A stretch of 64,000 nt of DNA from Mycobacterium vicinigordonae (GTDB taxonomy: Bacteria; Actinomycetota; Actinomycetes; Mycobacteriales; Mycobacteriaceae): positions 4,588,001-4,652,000 of the forward strand of contig NZ_CP059165.1 of the NCBI RefSeq assembly GCF_013466425.1. Direction: 5' to 3'. The notes under the pieces are model-generated. The model saw only the letters and a list, made by a program, of their open reading frames with translations. It searched no databases and had not been told where the DNA came from. The position numbers were made by a program, and so were the translations under genes. This document shows, one piece after another, positions 18,624 through 26,915 of the stretch (position 1 is its first letter; the number at the start of each line of letters is the position of its first letter).

Positions 18624-18838
18624 GCCCAGCAGGTACACCTAACGACACGGCCGAATAGGTCCTCGCCCACCTGCAATCGACACGCACCCCATCGCGTCAG
18701 AGCATGAGAAGAAGGTGAGCGGCAGGTCTATCTTCGTACGCCTCTCTTGCGACATCACGGTTAGCGCGTGGTGTGCCACAGGTGAGCCATTGATCTCGAG
18801 CTCGCGGCAACAAGGCCGCAACGCGATTCTCCCTCAGG

Positions 18839-19087
18839 TTATCTAGGGTCCGCGCGCAGGGCGTCTTTATCCCACTGCGTAATGCGACATCCACTCAACG
18901 CGGAAACCCAGCTATACCAAACTGCGTGTCGCACGCCCGTCGCGCGCCGGTCAACCACGATAGGTTGGTCAGCTTCGATAACGAAGTATGACCCCACTTT
19001 GCCGATCTTGACATCGGCACTATTACCGGCGGTCTCGACGATTGATGTGTTCTCCGGGACATCAAGCACGTAGACGATGTTGCCCAT
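18839..19087 (-). CDS. 82-residue protein of unknown function, VOC operon
   Basis: A small protein of 82 residues starting MGNIVYVLDVPENTSIVETA, with VGSYFVIEADQPIVVD in the middle and a tryptophan-rich C-terminus (AVWYSWVSALSGCRITQWDKDALR). The predicted fold is mostly beta strands with no signal peptide or membrane segment. It starts 6 bp after the VOC gene stop, with AGGTGAG as ribosome-binding site inside the VOC 3' end, so the two are co-translated. I do not recognise the family; it could be a small partner subunit of the VOC enzyme. It converges with the AceE-like gene across a 215-bp gap that shows no clear terminator. Confidence 0.65.
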   Translation of the reverse strand: MGNIVYVLDVPENTSIVETAGNSADVKIGKVGSYFVIEADQPIVVDRRATGVRHAVWYSWVSALSGCRITQWDKDALRADPR

Positions 19088-19093
19088 CGCTTC

Positions 19094-19753
19094 TCACCTG
19101 CCCATGACCGAGGCAAGCGCTGCGGGCGGCTCAATCTCGGTCTGGGTGGCCACCCGCTCCACGATGAGTTCGGCCTTGCGTACCAGCAAGTCGTCCATCG
19201 TCGGATGGGGATTGGCCATGATGTCCAGGAGGGCATCAACGCTAATGTTGGCGTCGATATCCTCCTGCCCCAGGACTGGGCGCAAGGCGCGCGTCAACTC
19301 GAACATGTAACCGTTGGGGTCGGTGGTGTAGATCGACTCGATGGTCTCATGCTGCACCTGGAGCTCCACTGGCCACTCGCTGGCGTCAAGGCGCCTCCGG
19401 TACTCCATCAGCTCCTCGTGGGAGTCCACGTGAATGGCGAGGTGGCGTGATCGCATGAAATAGTTTGGTGTCTCATCCGAAAAGCGTGCGTGTACATCGC
19501 CTTTCGCTCCCGCCATCGGCATCTCCAGGCCGAAGTAATAGAAGAAGGCTAGCCGGTCCCCGTTGCCGATGTCGAAGAAGAAATGCACGAAGTCGGGATG
19601 ATCTTCCGGGCCCCAGCCGGCCGCACACACCGCGTGTACCACCGGGAACCCGAGAGTGTCGCGGTAGAAACGCACCGTAGCAACAGGGTCGAAGGTCGGA
19701 AACGCAACGTGGTCAACACCACGGGCCGCATGCGTCATTGCAATCTCGTTCAT
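19094..19753 (-). CDS. VOC-superfamily (glyoxalase/extradiol dioxygenase-like) protein
   Basis: A protein of 219 residues. The ATG at 19753 has AAGGAG 5 nt upstream, which decides the start. The vicinal oxygen chelate fold spans about residues 10-140, with likely metal ligands His in GVDHVAFPT, His in SRHLAIHV and Glu in NGYMFELT. The C-terminal 70 residues are extra and helical (DIDANISVDALLDIMANPH). VOC enzymes include extradiol dioxygenases, glyoxalases and epimerases; the exact reaction is not clear. It is the middle gene of a three-gene operon (61-aa ORF, VOC, 82-aa protein) under tandem operators, inside the catabolic cluster. Confidence 0.75.
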   Translation of the reverse strand: MNEIAMTHAARGVDHVAFPTFDPVATVRFYRDTLGFPVVHAVCAAGWGPEDHPDFVHFFFDIGNGDRLAFFYYFGLEMPMAGAKGDVHARFSDETPNYFMRSRHLAIHVDSHEELMEYRRRLDASEWPVELQVQHETIESIYTTDPNGYMFELTRALRPVLGQEDIDANISVDALLDIMANPHPTMDDLLVRKAELIVERVATQTEIEPPAALASVMGR

Positions 19754-19795
19754 CCCTACTCCTTAATCTTCATGAGACCACTCGCCGCGACGTGG

Positions 19796-19981
19796 TCACT
19801 CGTATCGAAAGACGACGAATCCCCTGGCCTGCTGCGCCGTCTTGGACAGCGGGTGGGTCTCAGTAACGCACGAGTCGTACCGGACGGGTTGCCTCGACTT
19901 CTCGGGCCGCAGCTGAGTCTGCGAGTCCTCTATTCCGCCCCGGAATCCACCCTCCATGATCGCGTCAAACACGGAACCCAT
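19796..19981 (-). CDS. Small 61-residue protein, first gene of the VOC operon
   Basis: A small ORF starting at the ATG at 19981, only 2 bp from the tandem operator pair, and ending 42 bp before the VOC gene. The product begins MGSVFDAIMEGGFRGGIEDS, contains one cysteine (YDSCVTETHPL) and ends GFVVFRYE. It is hydrophilic with no signal peptide. Codons are mostly G/C-ending, unlike the competing frames. There is no good Shine-Dalgarno, which would fit a leaderless or nearly leaderless transcript, common in mycobacteria. No family is recognised. It could be a small subunit of the VOC enzyme together with the 82-aa protein. Confidence 0.5.
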   Translation of the reverse strand: MGSVFDAIMEGGFRGGIEDSQTQLRPEKSRQPVRYDSCVTETHPLSKTAQQARGFVVFRYE

Positions 19982-19983
19982 GT

Positions 19984-20015
19984 GACCATAATGTCGGATT
20001 ACTGACATTATAGTC
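19984..20015. promoter_or_regulatory. Tandem TetR-type operators, 20 bp apart
   Basis: GACCATAATGTC (19984-19995) and GACATTATAGTC (20004-20015) both fit GAC-N6-GTC and start exactly 20 bp apart. They lie immediately upstream of the ATG at 19981, in A+T-rich sequence with TATAAT-like cores, so they probably cover the promoter of the 61-aa/VOC/82-aa operon. Confidence 0.7.
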
Positions 20016-20372
20016 AAGAAGGGGATGGTTCGATGCCGCCGTTCGTGGTGACGTGGATTGTTCCGTGGCCAGCCTAGACACAGAGTTCGAACCGGACAGA
20101 CGTTTCAGCAAGGCGCCGAGCCATCTCAGCACCCTGCCCAGACCAGCACCTTTAATGAGAACAACCTGATCGGTGCAACGATGCATCACACTCCTGCCTT
20201 GAGTAATATTGTTGTGCCGCTTCGCCTTTCGGAATTGCGGTCACGACAAAGCCCGTGCGCCAACCACACTGTGGGCCGAGTATCATCGCGCACGGTCCCG
20301 TACCCTTGTCGCTAAGTGGAGCGCCGCTGCAGGACTGGGGGATTAGACTTAAACCCGGCCGCCGATCAGGTT
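20016..20372. other. Intergenic region without a recognised gene
   Basis: About 360 bp lie between the maleate-isomerase-like gene and the operator pair. The open frames here have no domain, no good ribosome-binding site and poor codon pattern. I see no clear terminator hairpin. Confidence 0.5.
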
Positions 20373-21212
20373 CTACCGGCCGGGCCGGGCATCACGGCTT
20401 GGGAAAGTGGACGATTTGTCCCGTTGCAGGAGAGATCCCGCACCGCCAATGTTCACTGGCAAGTTGCATGCTTTGAGGATCGCGTAACTCGCGGCGGTAG
20501 CAGCGGAGACCACCGCGATGCCGCACTCGGTTTCGAGTCGCTGCACCAATGTCAGCGAGGGCATCTGCGAGCTGACCGAAATCACCAGAGCGTCTACGTC
20601 AGAAAGATTTAACGACCTAGCCGCATCAATGATTTGATCCTGGCGGATCTCGGCGATTGCGCCGTAGTCCTCGACACCCAACGCTGCCCAGTCGACTACC
20701 TCGAACCATTCGGACTGAAGGCATTCGATCACCGTCGCGGCTAAGGAACCTGTGTAAGGCAGCACCAGTGCAATTCGTCTGGCGTTCAATGCATTAAGCG
20801 CCTCGACGAGGGCCCCGACGCTGGTTCGAACCTTCGCTTGTGAGCCTCCCAGAGATAGTTGTTCAGCGATGAGGCTTTCAACGCGCCGGTGTTCGGCGGG
20901 ACCGGCTGACGTGAGGGCCGCAACGTTGGCGTAGAGCACGACGTCCGGGTGTGCATCGGCAATCTCAATGATGCAGCGATCCCGCTGTGCGCTCATCGCG
21001 ATTAGTCCGGCGGCCGAGACCCGCGGCATTCGCATTCTGCTGGAGTGAAAACTGAACGTGGCATCTGGCTGTCTAGCCAACAGTGTCGCCAGCTCGGCTT
21101 CGATGGTTACGTTGGAACTCGGCAGCACCACACCGACTCTGATCACTGGCATCGGTAGCGGCACGAACGATGCCGAGACGACCCAATCGACGGAAGTCGA
21201 TGCTGAGGACAC
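20373..21212 (-). CDS. Asp/Glu racemase-superfamily protein (maleate isomerase/arylmalonate decarboxylase-like) lacking the usual cysteines
   Basis: A protein of 279 residues from the GTG at 21212. An ATG 20 codons later (MPVIRVGVVLPSSN) is an equally possible start and fits the family N-terminus better; neither has a strong ribosome-binding site. VVLPSSNVTIEAE matches the PSSNxTxExE signature of maleate isomerases and arylmalonate decarboxylases. The two catalytic cysteines of the family appear to be missing: the first site reads VLYANVAALTSAGP where YAC is usual, and the second reads ISVSSQMPSL where maleate isomerases have CVQMPSL. It follows HyuB in the ligase-thiolase-HyuA-HyuB operon. 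Its chemistry may therefore differ, or it may be inactive. Confidence 0.7.
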   Translation of the reverse strand: MSSASTSVDWVVSASFVPLPMPVIRVGVVLPSSNVTIEAELATLLARQPDATFSFHSSRMRMPRVSAAGLIAMSAQRDRCIIEIADAHPDVVLYANVAALTSAGPAEHRRVESLIAEQLSLGGSQAKVRTSVGALVEALNALNARRIALVLPYTGSLAATVIECLQSEWFEVVDWAALGVEDYGAIAEIRQDQIIDAARSLNLSDVDALVISVSSQMPSLTLVQRLETECGIAVVSAATAASYAILKACNLPVNIGGAGSLLQRDKSSTFPSRDARPGR

Positions 21213-21246
21213 ATCTCAGGGTGAGAGCACAGTGCTTGCCCGCGTG

Positions 21247-23526
21247 TCACGGCATCGCCGCCGGCTGACGGACGGGCGTCACCTCGCAGTGCAGCTGGGT
21301 CGCGCAGCGAGGACAGCAATAGGTTCGGTAAACGATCTCCTCATCGACGTAGGCCGAGCAGTCGGCCCACGTACCTGGAATCGCATCGATAGCTGCCTGC
21401 TCGCGGATCGCGACATGCTCGGTGAGATCCGATCCGAACCCGCCCAAGGTATGGCCGCACCAGCGGCAGGTGACCTCTGGTGTGTCACCGATCACGATGA
21501 GGCTCACGCTGATTGGGTTGCCCTCTGTCAGAGGCTCTTCGGCTGGCAGTGAGTAGCCGGGGCCGACACGTTCGATGCGGATCTGGTTGCGCCGGTTGAG
21601 TGTTCCGGGCTCATTAACATAACCGTCGTCGTTGATCAACACACCGTAGACCTTCTCGGCGGCCCGCCTGGTTACCTTCCCATTCCCGACATCATGTGCG
21701 ACAGCCTCGGGCCGGCGCAGCAGCGGATCTCCGTAGCCGCCGCCGCCGGCGGCGTGGACGAACATCACATCAGTAAGGCCCAGGATCATTTCCGCTCGAT
21801 TGGGCACAGGAATTGGGGTTCCGCCTAGCTCATCAATTGTTGACGGGATGACTCCGTTGGCGAACAGCTCGGCGACGTGCGCCTCCTGTACGACGATGTC
21901 GTGGGCAACCCCGCCGGGCAGCCCGCCCGCCAGGCCGGCGCTCTCCGCGCGCGCCTTGCCGTTGCCGGAGAACGCCGCCGACATTGGAGCCGGGGTGCCG
22001 TGCGGGATCAGGCATGTCGAGATTGACACCCCCCCGCGATGCTCACCGGCACCACCTGAGTCGGGTTCCTCGCGCCGCCACAACACCAGATAGGGCGAAA
22101 GGTATTCCTGCATTTCGACGTCGGGGGCGCGACCCATCGGGATCGGCATAATCCCGGCCGTGTCGCCGCCGTCGCTTGTGGCGTGCGCTCCGTATCCGCC
22201 GGCCATCATGTCGAACAGCATTGACACTGAAGGTAATCCGCGCTGGTCGATACCGGCCAGGGTCACGATGTCAAACGATCCGGTACAGCACGCCTGCACT
22301 CTGGGGCGCAGTTCCACGGAGGTATCAAGCATGCGGCCAAGGCACTCAGCGACCAAGTTGGAGGTGGCCCAGGCCGCGCTGATCGGCGCCCATCCCACCG
22401 CCGCGGGGTAGCTGGCATTGTTGATCGTGCCTTCTTCGCTGATCAACTTCAAGCAGCGCATGAAACCGCCTACCGACCAGGGGATGTCACCTGCCAGTAC
22501 CGGCAGCAGCGCGAACATGATGCCGGCGCGCATCCCGGAGTACGGGCAGTTGATCATGCCGACCTGCGGATCTGTTCCGGTGAAGTCGAAGGTCATGTCG
22601 CTGCCGTTCTTGGTCAGAGTGAGGCAGATCTTGTGCAGCCCGCGGTCGCCGACTTCGGATTGCTCCATGTAACCCACGCTGCTCCAGGAGCCGTCAGGGA
22701 TTGAGGTGAGCCGTGCCCGCAGCCGACCCTCGGCGTCGTCCATCATGCGCTTCATGACCGCTTTCACGGTGGTAGGGCCGTAGCGGCTAACGAGGTCGGA
22801 CAGTCTGCGCTGGCCGACCTTGTTAGCACTGACTTTCGCCCTGATGTCCAGGTGGATGTGCATCGGGCTACGGGACCTGCGAGCGAAGTTGTCCAAGACG
22901 TCGTCTTGGATTTCTCCGCCGCGCACCAGCCGGATCGGCGGTGTCGGTACGGCTTCGCTGAACACGTCGGTGGCGGTCAAATTCGCCGAGCCCGGCTTAG
23001 CTCCACCGACGTCGATCTGATGGCACACCGCCGAGGTCCAGGCGAACAACTCCTCTCCGATGAAAATCGGTGCGATGATTGAGGTGTCGTTTTGATGCAG
23101 ACCGCCACCGACCCACGGATCGTTGGTGAGGAACATGTCTCCGGGCCGAATCCCCGAATTGGCACTCCGGTGCTGCAGTATCCAGTAGATAGCTAGATCC
23201 ATCGAGGCGACCAAACCGGTGTTGTAGAGACCGACCTGCACTTCCTGGCCTAGCTCGTCGCAGATGGCGAAGTCGAAGTCGTTGGCCTCGGTCACGCCCT
23301 GCGATCCAGACATCTTCTTGAGGGTCTCGCCCATCTCGTCTGTGATTGACCAAATTCGGTGTCGGATCACCTCATAGGTGAGTGGATCCAGGTCATCGAG
23401 TGCGGTGGAGGAAATCTCATGAAGGCGAAGCGACGGATCGATCCGGCCGCGCAGCTCGCCGAGCGGCAGCGGCCTGCTGGCGAAGCGCTCCGAACCTGGA
23501 ACCGGCATCAAAAGTGGCTTATTCAT
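21247..23526 (-). CDS. Hydantoinase B/acetone carboxylase alpha-like subunit with C-terminal zinc ribbon
   Basis: A protein of 759 residues of the HyuB family (hydantoinase B, oxoprolinase, ketone carboxylase alpha-type). The core has DPLTYEVIRHRIWSITDEMGETL, FLTNDPWVGGGLHQNDTSII and the C-terminal AAGGGGYGDPLLR. An extra tail of about 75 residues carries C687-x2-C690 (CRWCGH) and C738-x2-C741 (CPRC), a likely zinc ribbon resembling the separate gamma subunit of acetone or acetophenone carboxylases. It starts 9 bp after HyuA. With HyuA it should form an ATP-dependent enzyme acting on a carbonyl group: hydrolysis of a cyclic amide, or carboxylation of a ketone. The fused zinc tail and the ligase and thiolase in the same operon favour carboxylation. 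Confidence 0.82.
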   Translation of the reverse strand: MNKPLLMPVPGSERFASRPLPLGELRGRIDPSLRLHEISSTALDDLDPLTYEVIRHRIWSITDEMGETLKKMSGSQGVTEANDFDFAICDELGQEVQVGLYNTGLVASMDLAIYWILQHRSANSGIRPGDMFLTNDPWVGGGLHQNDTSIIAPIFIGEELFAWTSAVCHQIDVGGAKPGSANLTATDVFSEAVPTPPIRLVRGGEIQDDVLDNFARRSRSPMHIHLDIRAKVSANKVGQRRLSDLVSRYGPTTVKAVMKRMMDDAEGRLRARLTSIPDGSWSSVGYMEQSEVGDRGLHKICLTLTKNGSDMTFDFTGTDPQVGMINCPYSGMRAGIMFALLPVLAGDIPWSVGGFMRCLKLISEEGTINNASYPAAVGWAPISAAWATSNLVAECLGRMLDTSVELRPRVQACCTGSFDIVTLAGIDQRGLPSVSMLFDMMAGGYGAHATSDGGDTAGIMPIPMGRAPDVEMQEYLSPYLVLWRREEPDSGGAGEHRGGVSISTCLIPHGTPAPMSAAFSGNGKARAESAGLAGGLPGGVAHDIVVQEAHVAELFANGVIPSTIDELGGTPIPVPNRAEMILGLTDVMFVHAAGGGGYGDPLLRRPEAVAHDVGNGKVTRRAAEKVYGVLINDDGYVNEPGTLNRRNQIRIERVGPGYSLPAEEPLTEGNPISVSLIVIGDTPEVTCRWCGHTLGGFGSDLTEHVAIREQAAIDAIPGTWADCSAYVDEEIVYRTYCCPRCATQLHCEVTPVRQPAAMP

Positions 23527-23535
23527 TAGTGATTC

Positions 23536-25644
23536 CTAGTTGAAAGTTATCGTGATGTTGCCGTAGGTATCGACGACGGCCTCGTGGCCGCCGGGGATTG
23601 TCACGGTGGTGGTCGGTACTTCGACGACGGCAGGGCCGGGTAGCACGTGCCCGGCGCGCAATAATCGGTAGTCGTAAATAGCGGTTTCCTCAAAGCCGCG
23701 GTGAACCGAGAGAAAGACCGGTCGACGCTCTTTGATCGCGTTGCTGGCGTCGGGGTTGGATGCGGCTTCGTGCTTGACGGGACGCGGCCGGAAGGATAAT
23801 TGCCCGGTCCCGCGCACGCGGTAGGTGATCATCTGGATGCCGACCTCTGTCAGGGCCGAACCTTCACCGTATATTTCGGTGTACCGCTGATCGAAGTTGG
23901 CGGCCATCAGTGCAACAGCTGCTTCGTCGATCATTCCGTCGGGGGCTAGAGCGCTGACCTCAAACATCTGCGCGGTATAGCGCGCATCAAAGGATCGGAC
24001 TAGCTGCACCGAAGAATATTCCACGCCTTGGCGCTGCAGCGCATCGCTTACTTGCGCCTCGAGCCGGTGATAGTTGTCCCGCACCAGAACCGGATCCAAC
24101 GGGAACGGGGCGGGGTTGGAACATTCCGCGGTCACCATCACGTCAGAGGCTGCCAGCCCAAAAGCGGAGAACCCTGACGCGGCTGCACCGAGAGGAACGA
24201 TCAGACTCTTAGCTCCCAACTCGGCAGTGAAGGCCGACGCATGGATGGGCCCGGCGCCCCCGAAGGCGTACACCACGAATTCTCTTGGGTCATGGCCGGT
24301 TTCGATTACGACCTTGCGGGCCAGGTCCGCGGTCTGTTGATTCTGTACCTCGTATATCGCGGCGGCAGCCTGCTCGGCGCTGAGGCGCAGCGGGTGTCCG
24401 ATCTTTTCTAGCAGGGCCTTCTTGGCGAGATCGACGTGGAGTTTGCGGCGGCCGCCGATGAAATAGTCGGGGTTCACAATTCCCAGAACCAAATCAGCAT
24501 CGGTGACGGTGGGCTCGGTACCTCCCGCGCCGTAGGCGGCTGGGCCGGGCACCGCTGCAGCGCTTTGCGGGCCTACCCGCAGATTGCCGCCGGCGTCGAT
24601 CCAGGCGATCGCCCCGCCACCTGAGCCGATGACGTCGACCTTGATTGTCGGCACGTTGATGGGGTGTTGATTAATGATGGTGGTTGACGACCGAATCGGG
24701 TCACCATCGACGATCATGCCGACCAGGAAGGTGGTGCCGCCAACGTCGGCTGTGACTACATTGGAGTGTCCTAGCTGTTGAGCCAGCCGGCTTGCGCCCA
24801 CGACGCCACCGCTTAAGACCGAACCGATCGTGGTGATCGCGGTCTCTGGCGCTTCGGTAGCTGAGACGGTACCGCCGGAGCTTTGCATGATCAGCAGCGG
24901 CCCAGCCAACCCTCGCTCGAGGAGTTCTGCGCTGAGTGGTTCGAGATACCTACGCAGGGCCGGTCCGAGCTGTGTGCTCATGATCGTGGTGGCGTTACGC
25001 GGGAATTCGCGGATTCGCGGTGAGATGTCACTAGAAATTGCGACGAACATCTCTGGGGTGATGTCACGAACAATCTCGCGAATTCGACGCTCATGGATTG
25101 GATTGTGGAAGGACCACAAAAGAGAAACAGCAATCGCACCAATTCCGTCGGCCTTGAGCTGATGCACCGCGTCGCGGACCTCGTCCTCGTTGAGCGGAAC
25201 CACGATGCGGCCGGCTTGGTCAATCCTCTCGGTCACCTCGAATACATGATTTTTCGGCACTAACGGCTGCGGTTTGCGAGTGAAGGCGATGTCCTGGGCC
25301 TCGTGTGCGGAAAGCCCCAAGTACCGGCCCTCCACATTCATGATCGCGATTGAATCGCCGTGACCCTTTGTAGTGATAAATCCAACAGGGTCAACATTGC
25401 CGGTCACTAAGGCATTGATGCTGGCCGTCGTGCCGTGGGCGACGTACGCAGTGTTTTCCAGCAGTTGTCGCTCCGCGATGCCCAATTCGTCGGCAAGCGC
25501 GGCGACCGCGTTCAGGACTCCATGAGCATAATTCTCGGGAGTCGATGCTGTCTTTGCCCCGACGATGTTGCCGTATTGGTCGGCGGCGACGGCGTCGGTG
25601 AACGTTCCGCCCACATCGATCCCAATGACGTAGCTCATGAGCAT
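23536..25644 (-). CDS. Hydantoinase A/acetone carboxylase beta-like ATPase subunit
   Basis: A protein of 702 residues of the HyuA family. The N-terminal ASKHA-type phosphate loop is YVIGIDVGGTFTDAVA (about residues 5-20); an ATG two codons downstream is an alternative start. Further family marks are AHGTTASINALVTGNVDPVGFITTKGHGD, ADVGGTTFLVGMIVDGDP and VYAFGGAGPIHA. It binds and splits ATP to activate the substrate carbonyl, working with HyuB encoded 9 bp downstream. An 80-bp gap separates it from the thiolase gene. No operator-like site is in that gap, so it is probably transcribed from the ligase promoter. Confidence 0.85.
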   Translation of the reverse strand: MLMSYVIGIDVGGTFTDAVAADQYGNIVGAKTASTPENYAHGVLNAVAALADELGIAERQLLENTAYVAHGTTASINALVTGNVDPVGFITTKGHGDSIAIMNVEGRYLGLSAHEAQDIAFTRKPQPLVPKNHVFEVTERIDQAGRIVVPLNEDEVRDAVHQLKADGIGAIAVSLLWSFHNPIHERRIREIVRDITPEMFVAISSDISPRIREFPRNATTIMSTQLGPALRRYLEPLSAELLERGLAGPLLIMQSSGGTVSATEAPETAITTIGSVLSGGVVGASRLAQQLGHSNVVTADVGGTTFLVGMIVDGDPIRSSTTIINQHPINVPTIKVDVIGSGGGAIAWIDAGGNLRVGPQSAAAVPGPAAYGAGGTEPTVTDADLVLGIVNPDYFIGGRRKLHVDLAKKALLEKIGHPLRLSAEQAAAAIYEVQNQQTADLARKVVIETGHDPREFVVYAFGGAGPIHASAFTAELGAKSLIVPLGAAASGFSAFGLAASDVMVTAECSNPAPFPLDPVLVRDNYHRLEAQVSDALQRQGVEYSSVQLVRSFDARYTAQMFEVSALAPDGMIDEAAVALMAANFDQRYTEIYGEGSALTEVGIQMITYRVRGTGQLSFRPRPVKHEAASNPDASNAIKERRPVFLSVHRGFEETAIYDYRLLRAGHVLPGPAVVEVPTTTVTIPGGHEAVVDTYGNITITFN

Positions 25645-25724
25645 GTACTTTCTGCGTCGGCCCTACACAAGGATGCGTTCCTTGTTAAAGGCGGTATGGA
25701 TTGACTTTTCCGCACGGTGTTTCG

Positions 25725-26915
25725 TCACAGTCGTTGAATAAGTGTGGCTGTTCCTAGGCCACCGCCGCAGCACATAGTGACGAGGCCGAATTCCCTATCT
25801 TCGTCTTCGAGAAAGTGCAGCAACGTGGTGATCAGTCGCGTGCCGGAGGCTCCCAGTGGATGCCCAAGCGCCATTGCCCCGCCGCGCGGATTGACTCGAT
25901 CAGGATCGGGTTTGACCTCGTGCATCCACGCCGCTACGACCGCGGCGAACGCCTCGTTGATTTCGATGGCATCAATGTCGTCGATGGTCAATTTGTTGCG
26001 CTCCAGGATCTTCTGGGTGGCCGGTATCGGGCCGTGAAGCATCATTTGTGGGTCAACGCCGATAGTGAGATGGTCGAGAACTCGTGCCCGTGACCGCATC
26101 CCGAGTTCGCTGGCGCGCTCTCGACTCATCAACAAAGCGGCGGCAGCTCCGTCAGAGACTTGCGACGACGTCGCGGCGGTCACCAGCCCGTCGGGCCGAA
26201 AGACCGGCGGCAGCGCAGAGATTGACGCCATATTGGCCTCGGCCCGGATTCCTTGGTCTGTGACGATCTCGCTCTGACCCACGTGGACCGCGATGATCTC
26301 TCGCGCGAAGTTGCCGGCAAGAGTGCTCTGATGCGCTAACTGGTGAGAGCGCAGCGCAAGCTCATCCATCTCTACGCGAGACAGCGCCCATTCTTCGGCG
26401 ATGCGTTCGGCGGCAGCACCTTGCCCCGTGAGCGTGTACGTGTCCGTCAATCCGTAGCGCTTTTGCATCGGCATTGTGATCGCGCGGCCGAACTCCTCTT
26501 GGGCGCGAATGCCGGCGGCGAAGGGCACACGGCCCATGTGCTCAACTCCGCCTGCAATCGCGATGTCCTGGATTCCGGCGGCGATCATCGCCGCAGCAGT
26601 GTTGAACGCGGTTTGGCCCGACCCGCATTGCCGGTCGATCGTCGTTGCCGGTACCTCCACGGGTAGCCCTTCGTGCAACCACCCGTTGCGAGCGACATTG
26701 CAGCCCTGTTCTCCAATTTGCTGCACACAGCCTGCGATAACGTCGTCGACCATCGAAGGGTTAACCCCGCTGCGGTCCAGAACCCCTCGATAAACTCGGC
26801 CGAGCAGCTCTTGTGGCGTCAGCTCGCGGTACTGTCCTTTGTCGGCGTGACCTTTGCCGATACCGGTCCGAACTGCTTCGACGATAACGACATCGCCACC
26901 TGAGCGCCCCTTCAC
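25725..26915 (-). CDS. Acetyl-CoA acetyltransferase (thiolase)
   Basis: A thiolase of 396 residues, normal for the family, converting a 3-ketoacyl-CoA and CoA into acetyl-CoA and a shortened acyl-CoA. All catalytic blocks are visible: nucleophile Cys97 in DRQCGSGQTAFN, NEAFAAV, the histidine in GGAMALGHPLGASG, and the second cysteine in MCCGGGLGTATL. Its GTG start overlaps the stop of the AMP ligase gene as GTGA. In this operon it would cleave the CoA ester of the beta-keto acid made by HyuAB and activated by the ligase. Confidence 0.9.
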   Translation of the reverse strand: MKGRSGGDVVIVEAVRTGIGKGHADKGQYRELTPQELLGRVYRGVLDRSGVNPSMVDDVIAGCVQQIGEQGCNVARNGWLHEGLPVEVPATTIDRQCGSGQTAFNTAAAMIAAGIQDIAIAGGVEHMGRVPFAAGIRAQEEFGRAITMPMQKRYGLTDTYTLTGQGAAAERIAEEWALSRVEMDELALRSHQLAHQSTLAGNFAREIIAVHVGQSEIVTDQGIRAEANMASISALPPVFRPDGLVTAATSSQVSDGAAAALLMSRERASELGMRSRARVLDHLTIGVDPQMMLHGPIPATQKILERNKLTIDDIDAIEINEAFAAVVAAWMHEVKPDPDRVNPRGGAMALGHPLGASGTRLITTLLHFLEDEDREFGLVTMCCGGGLGTATLIQRL

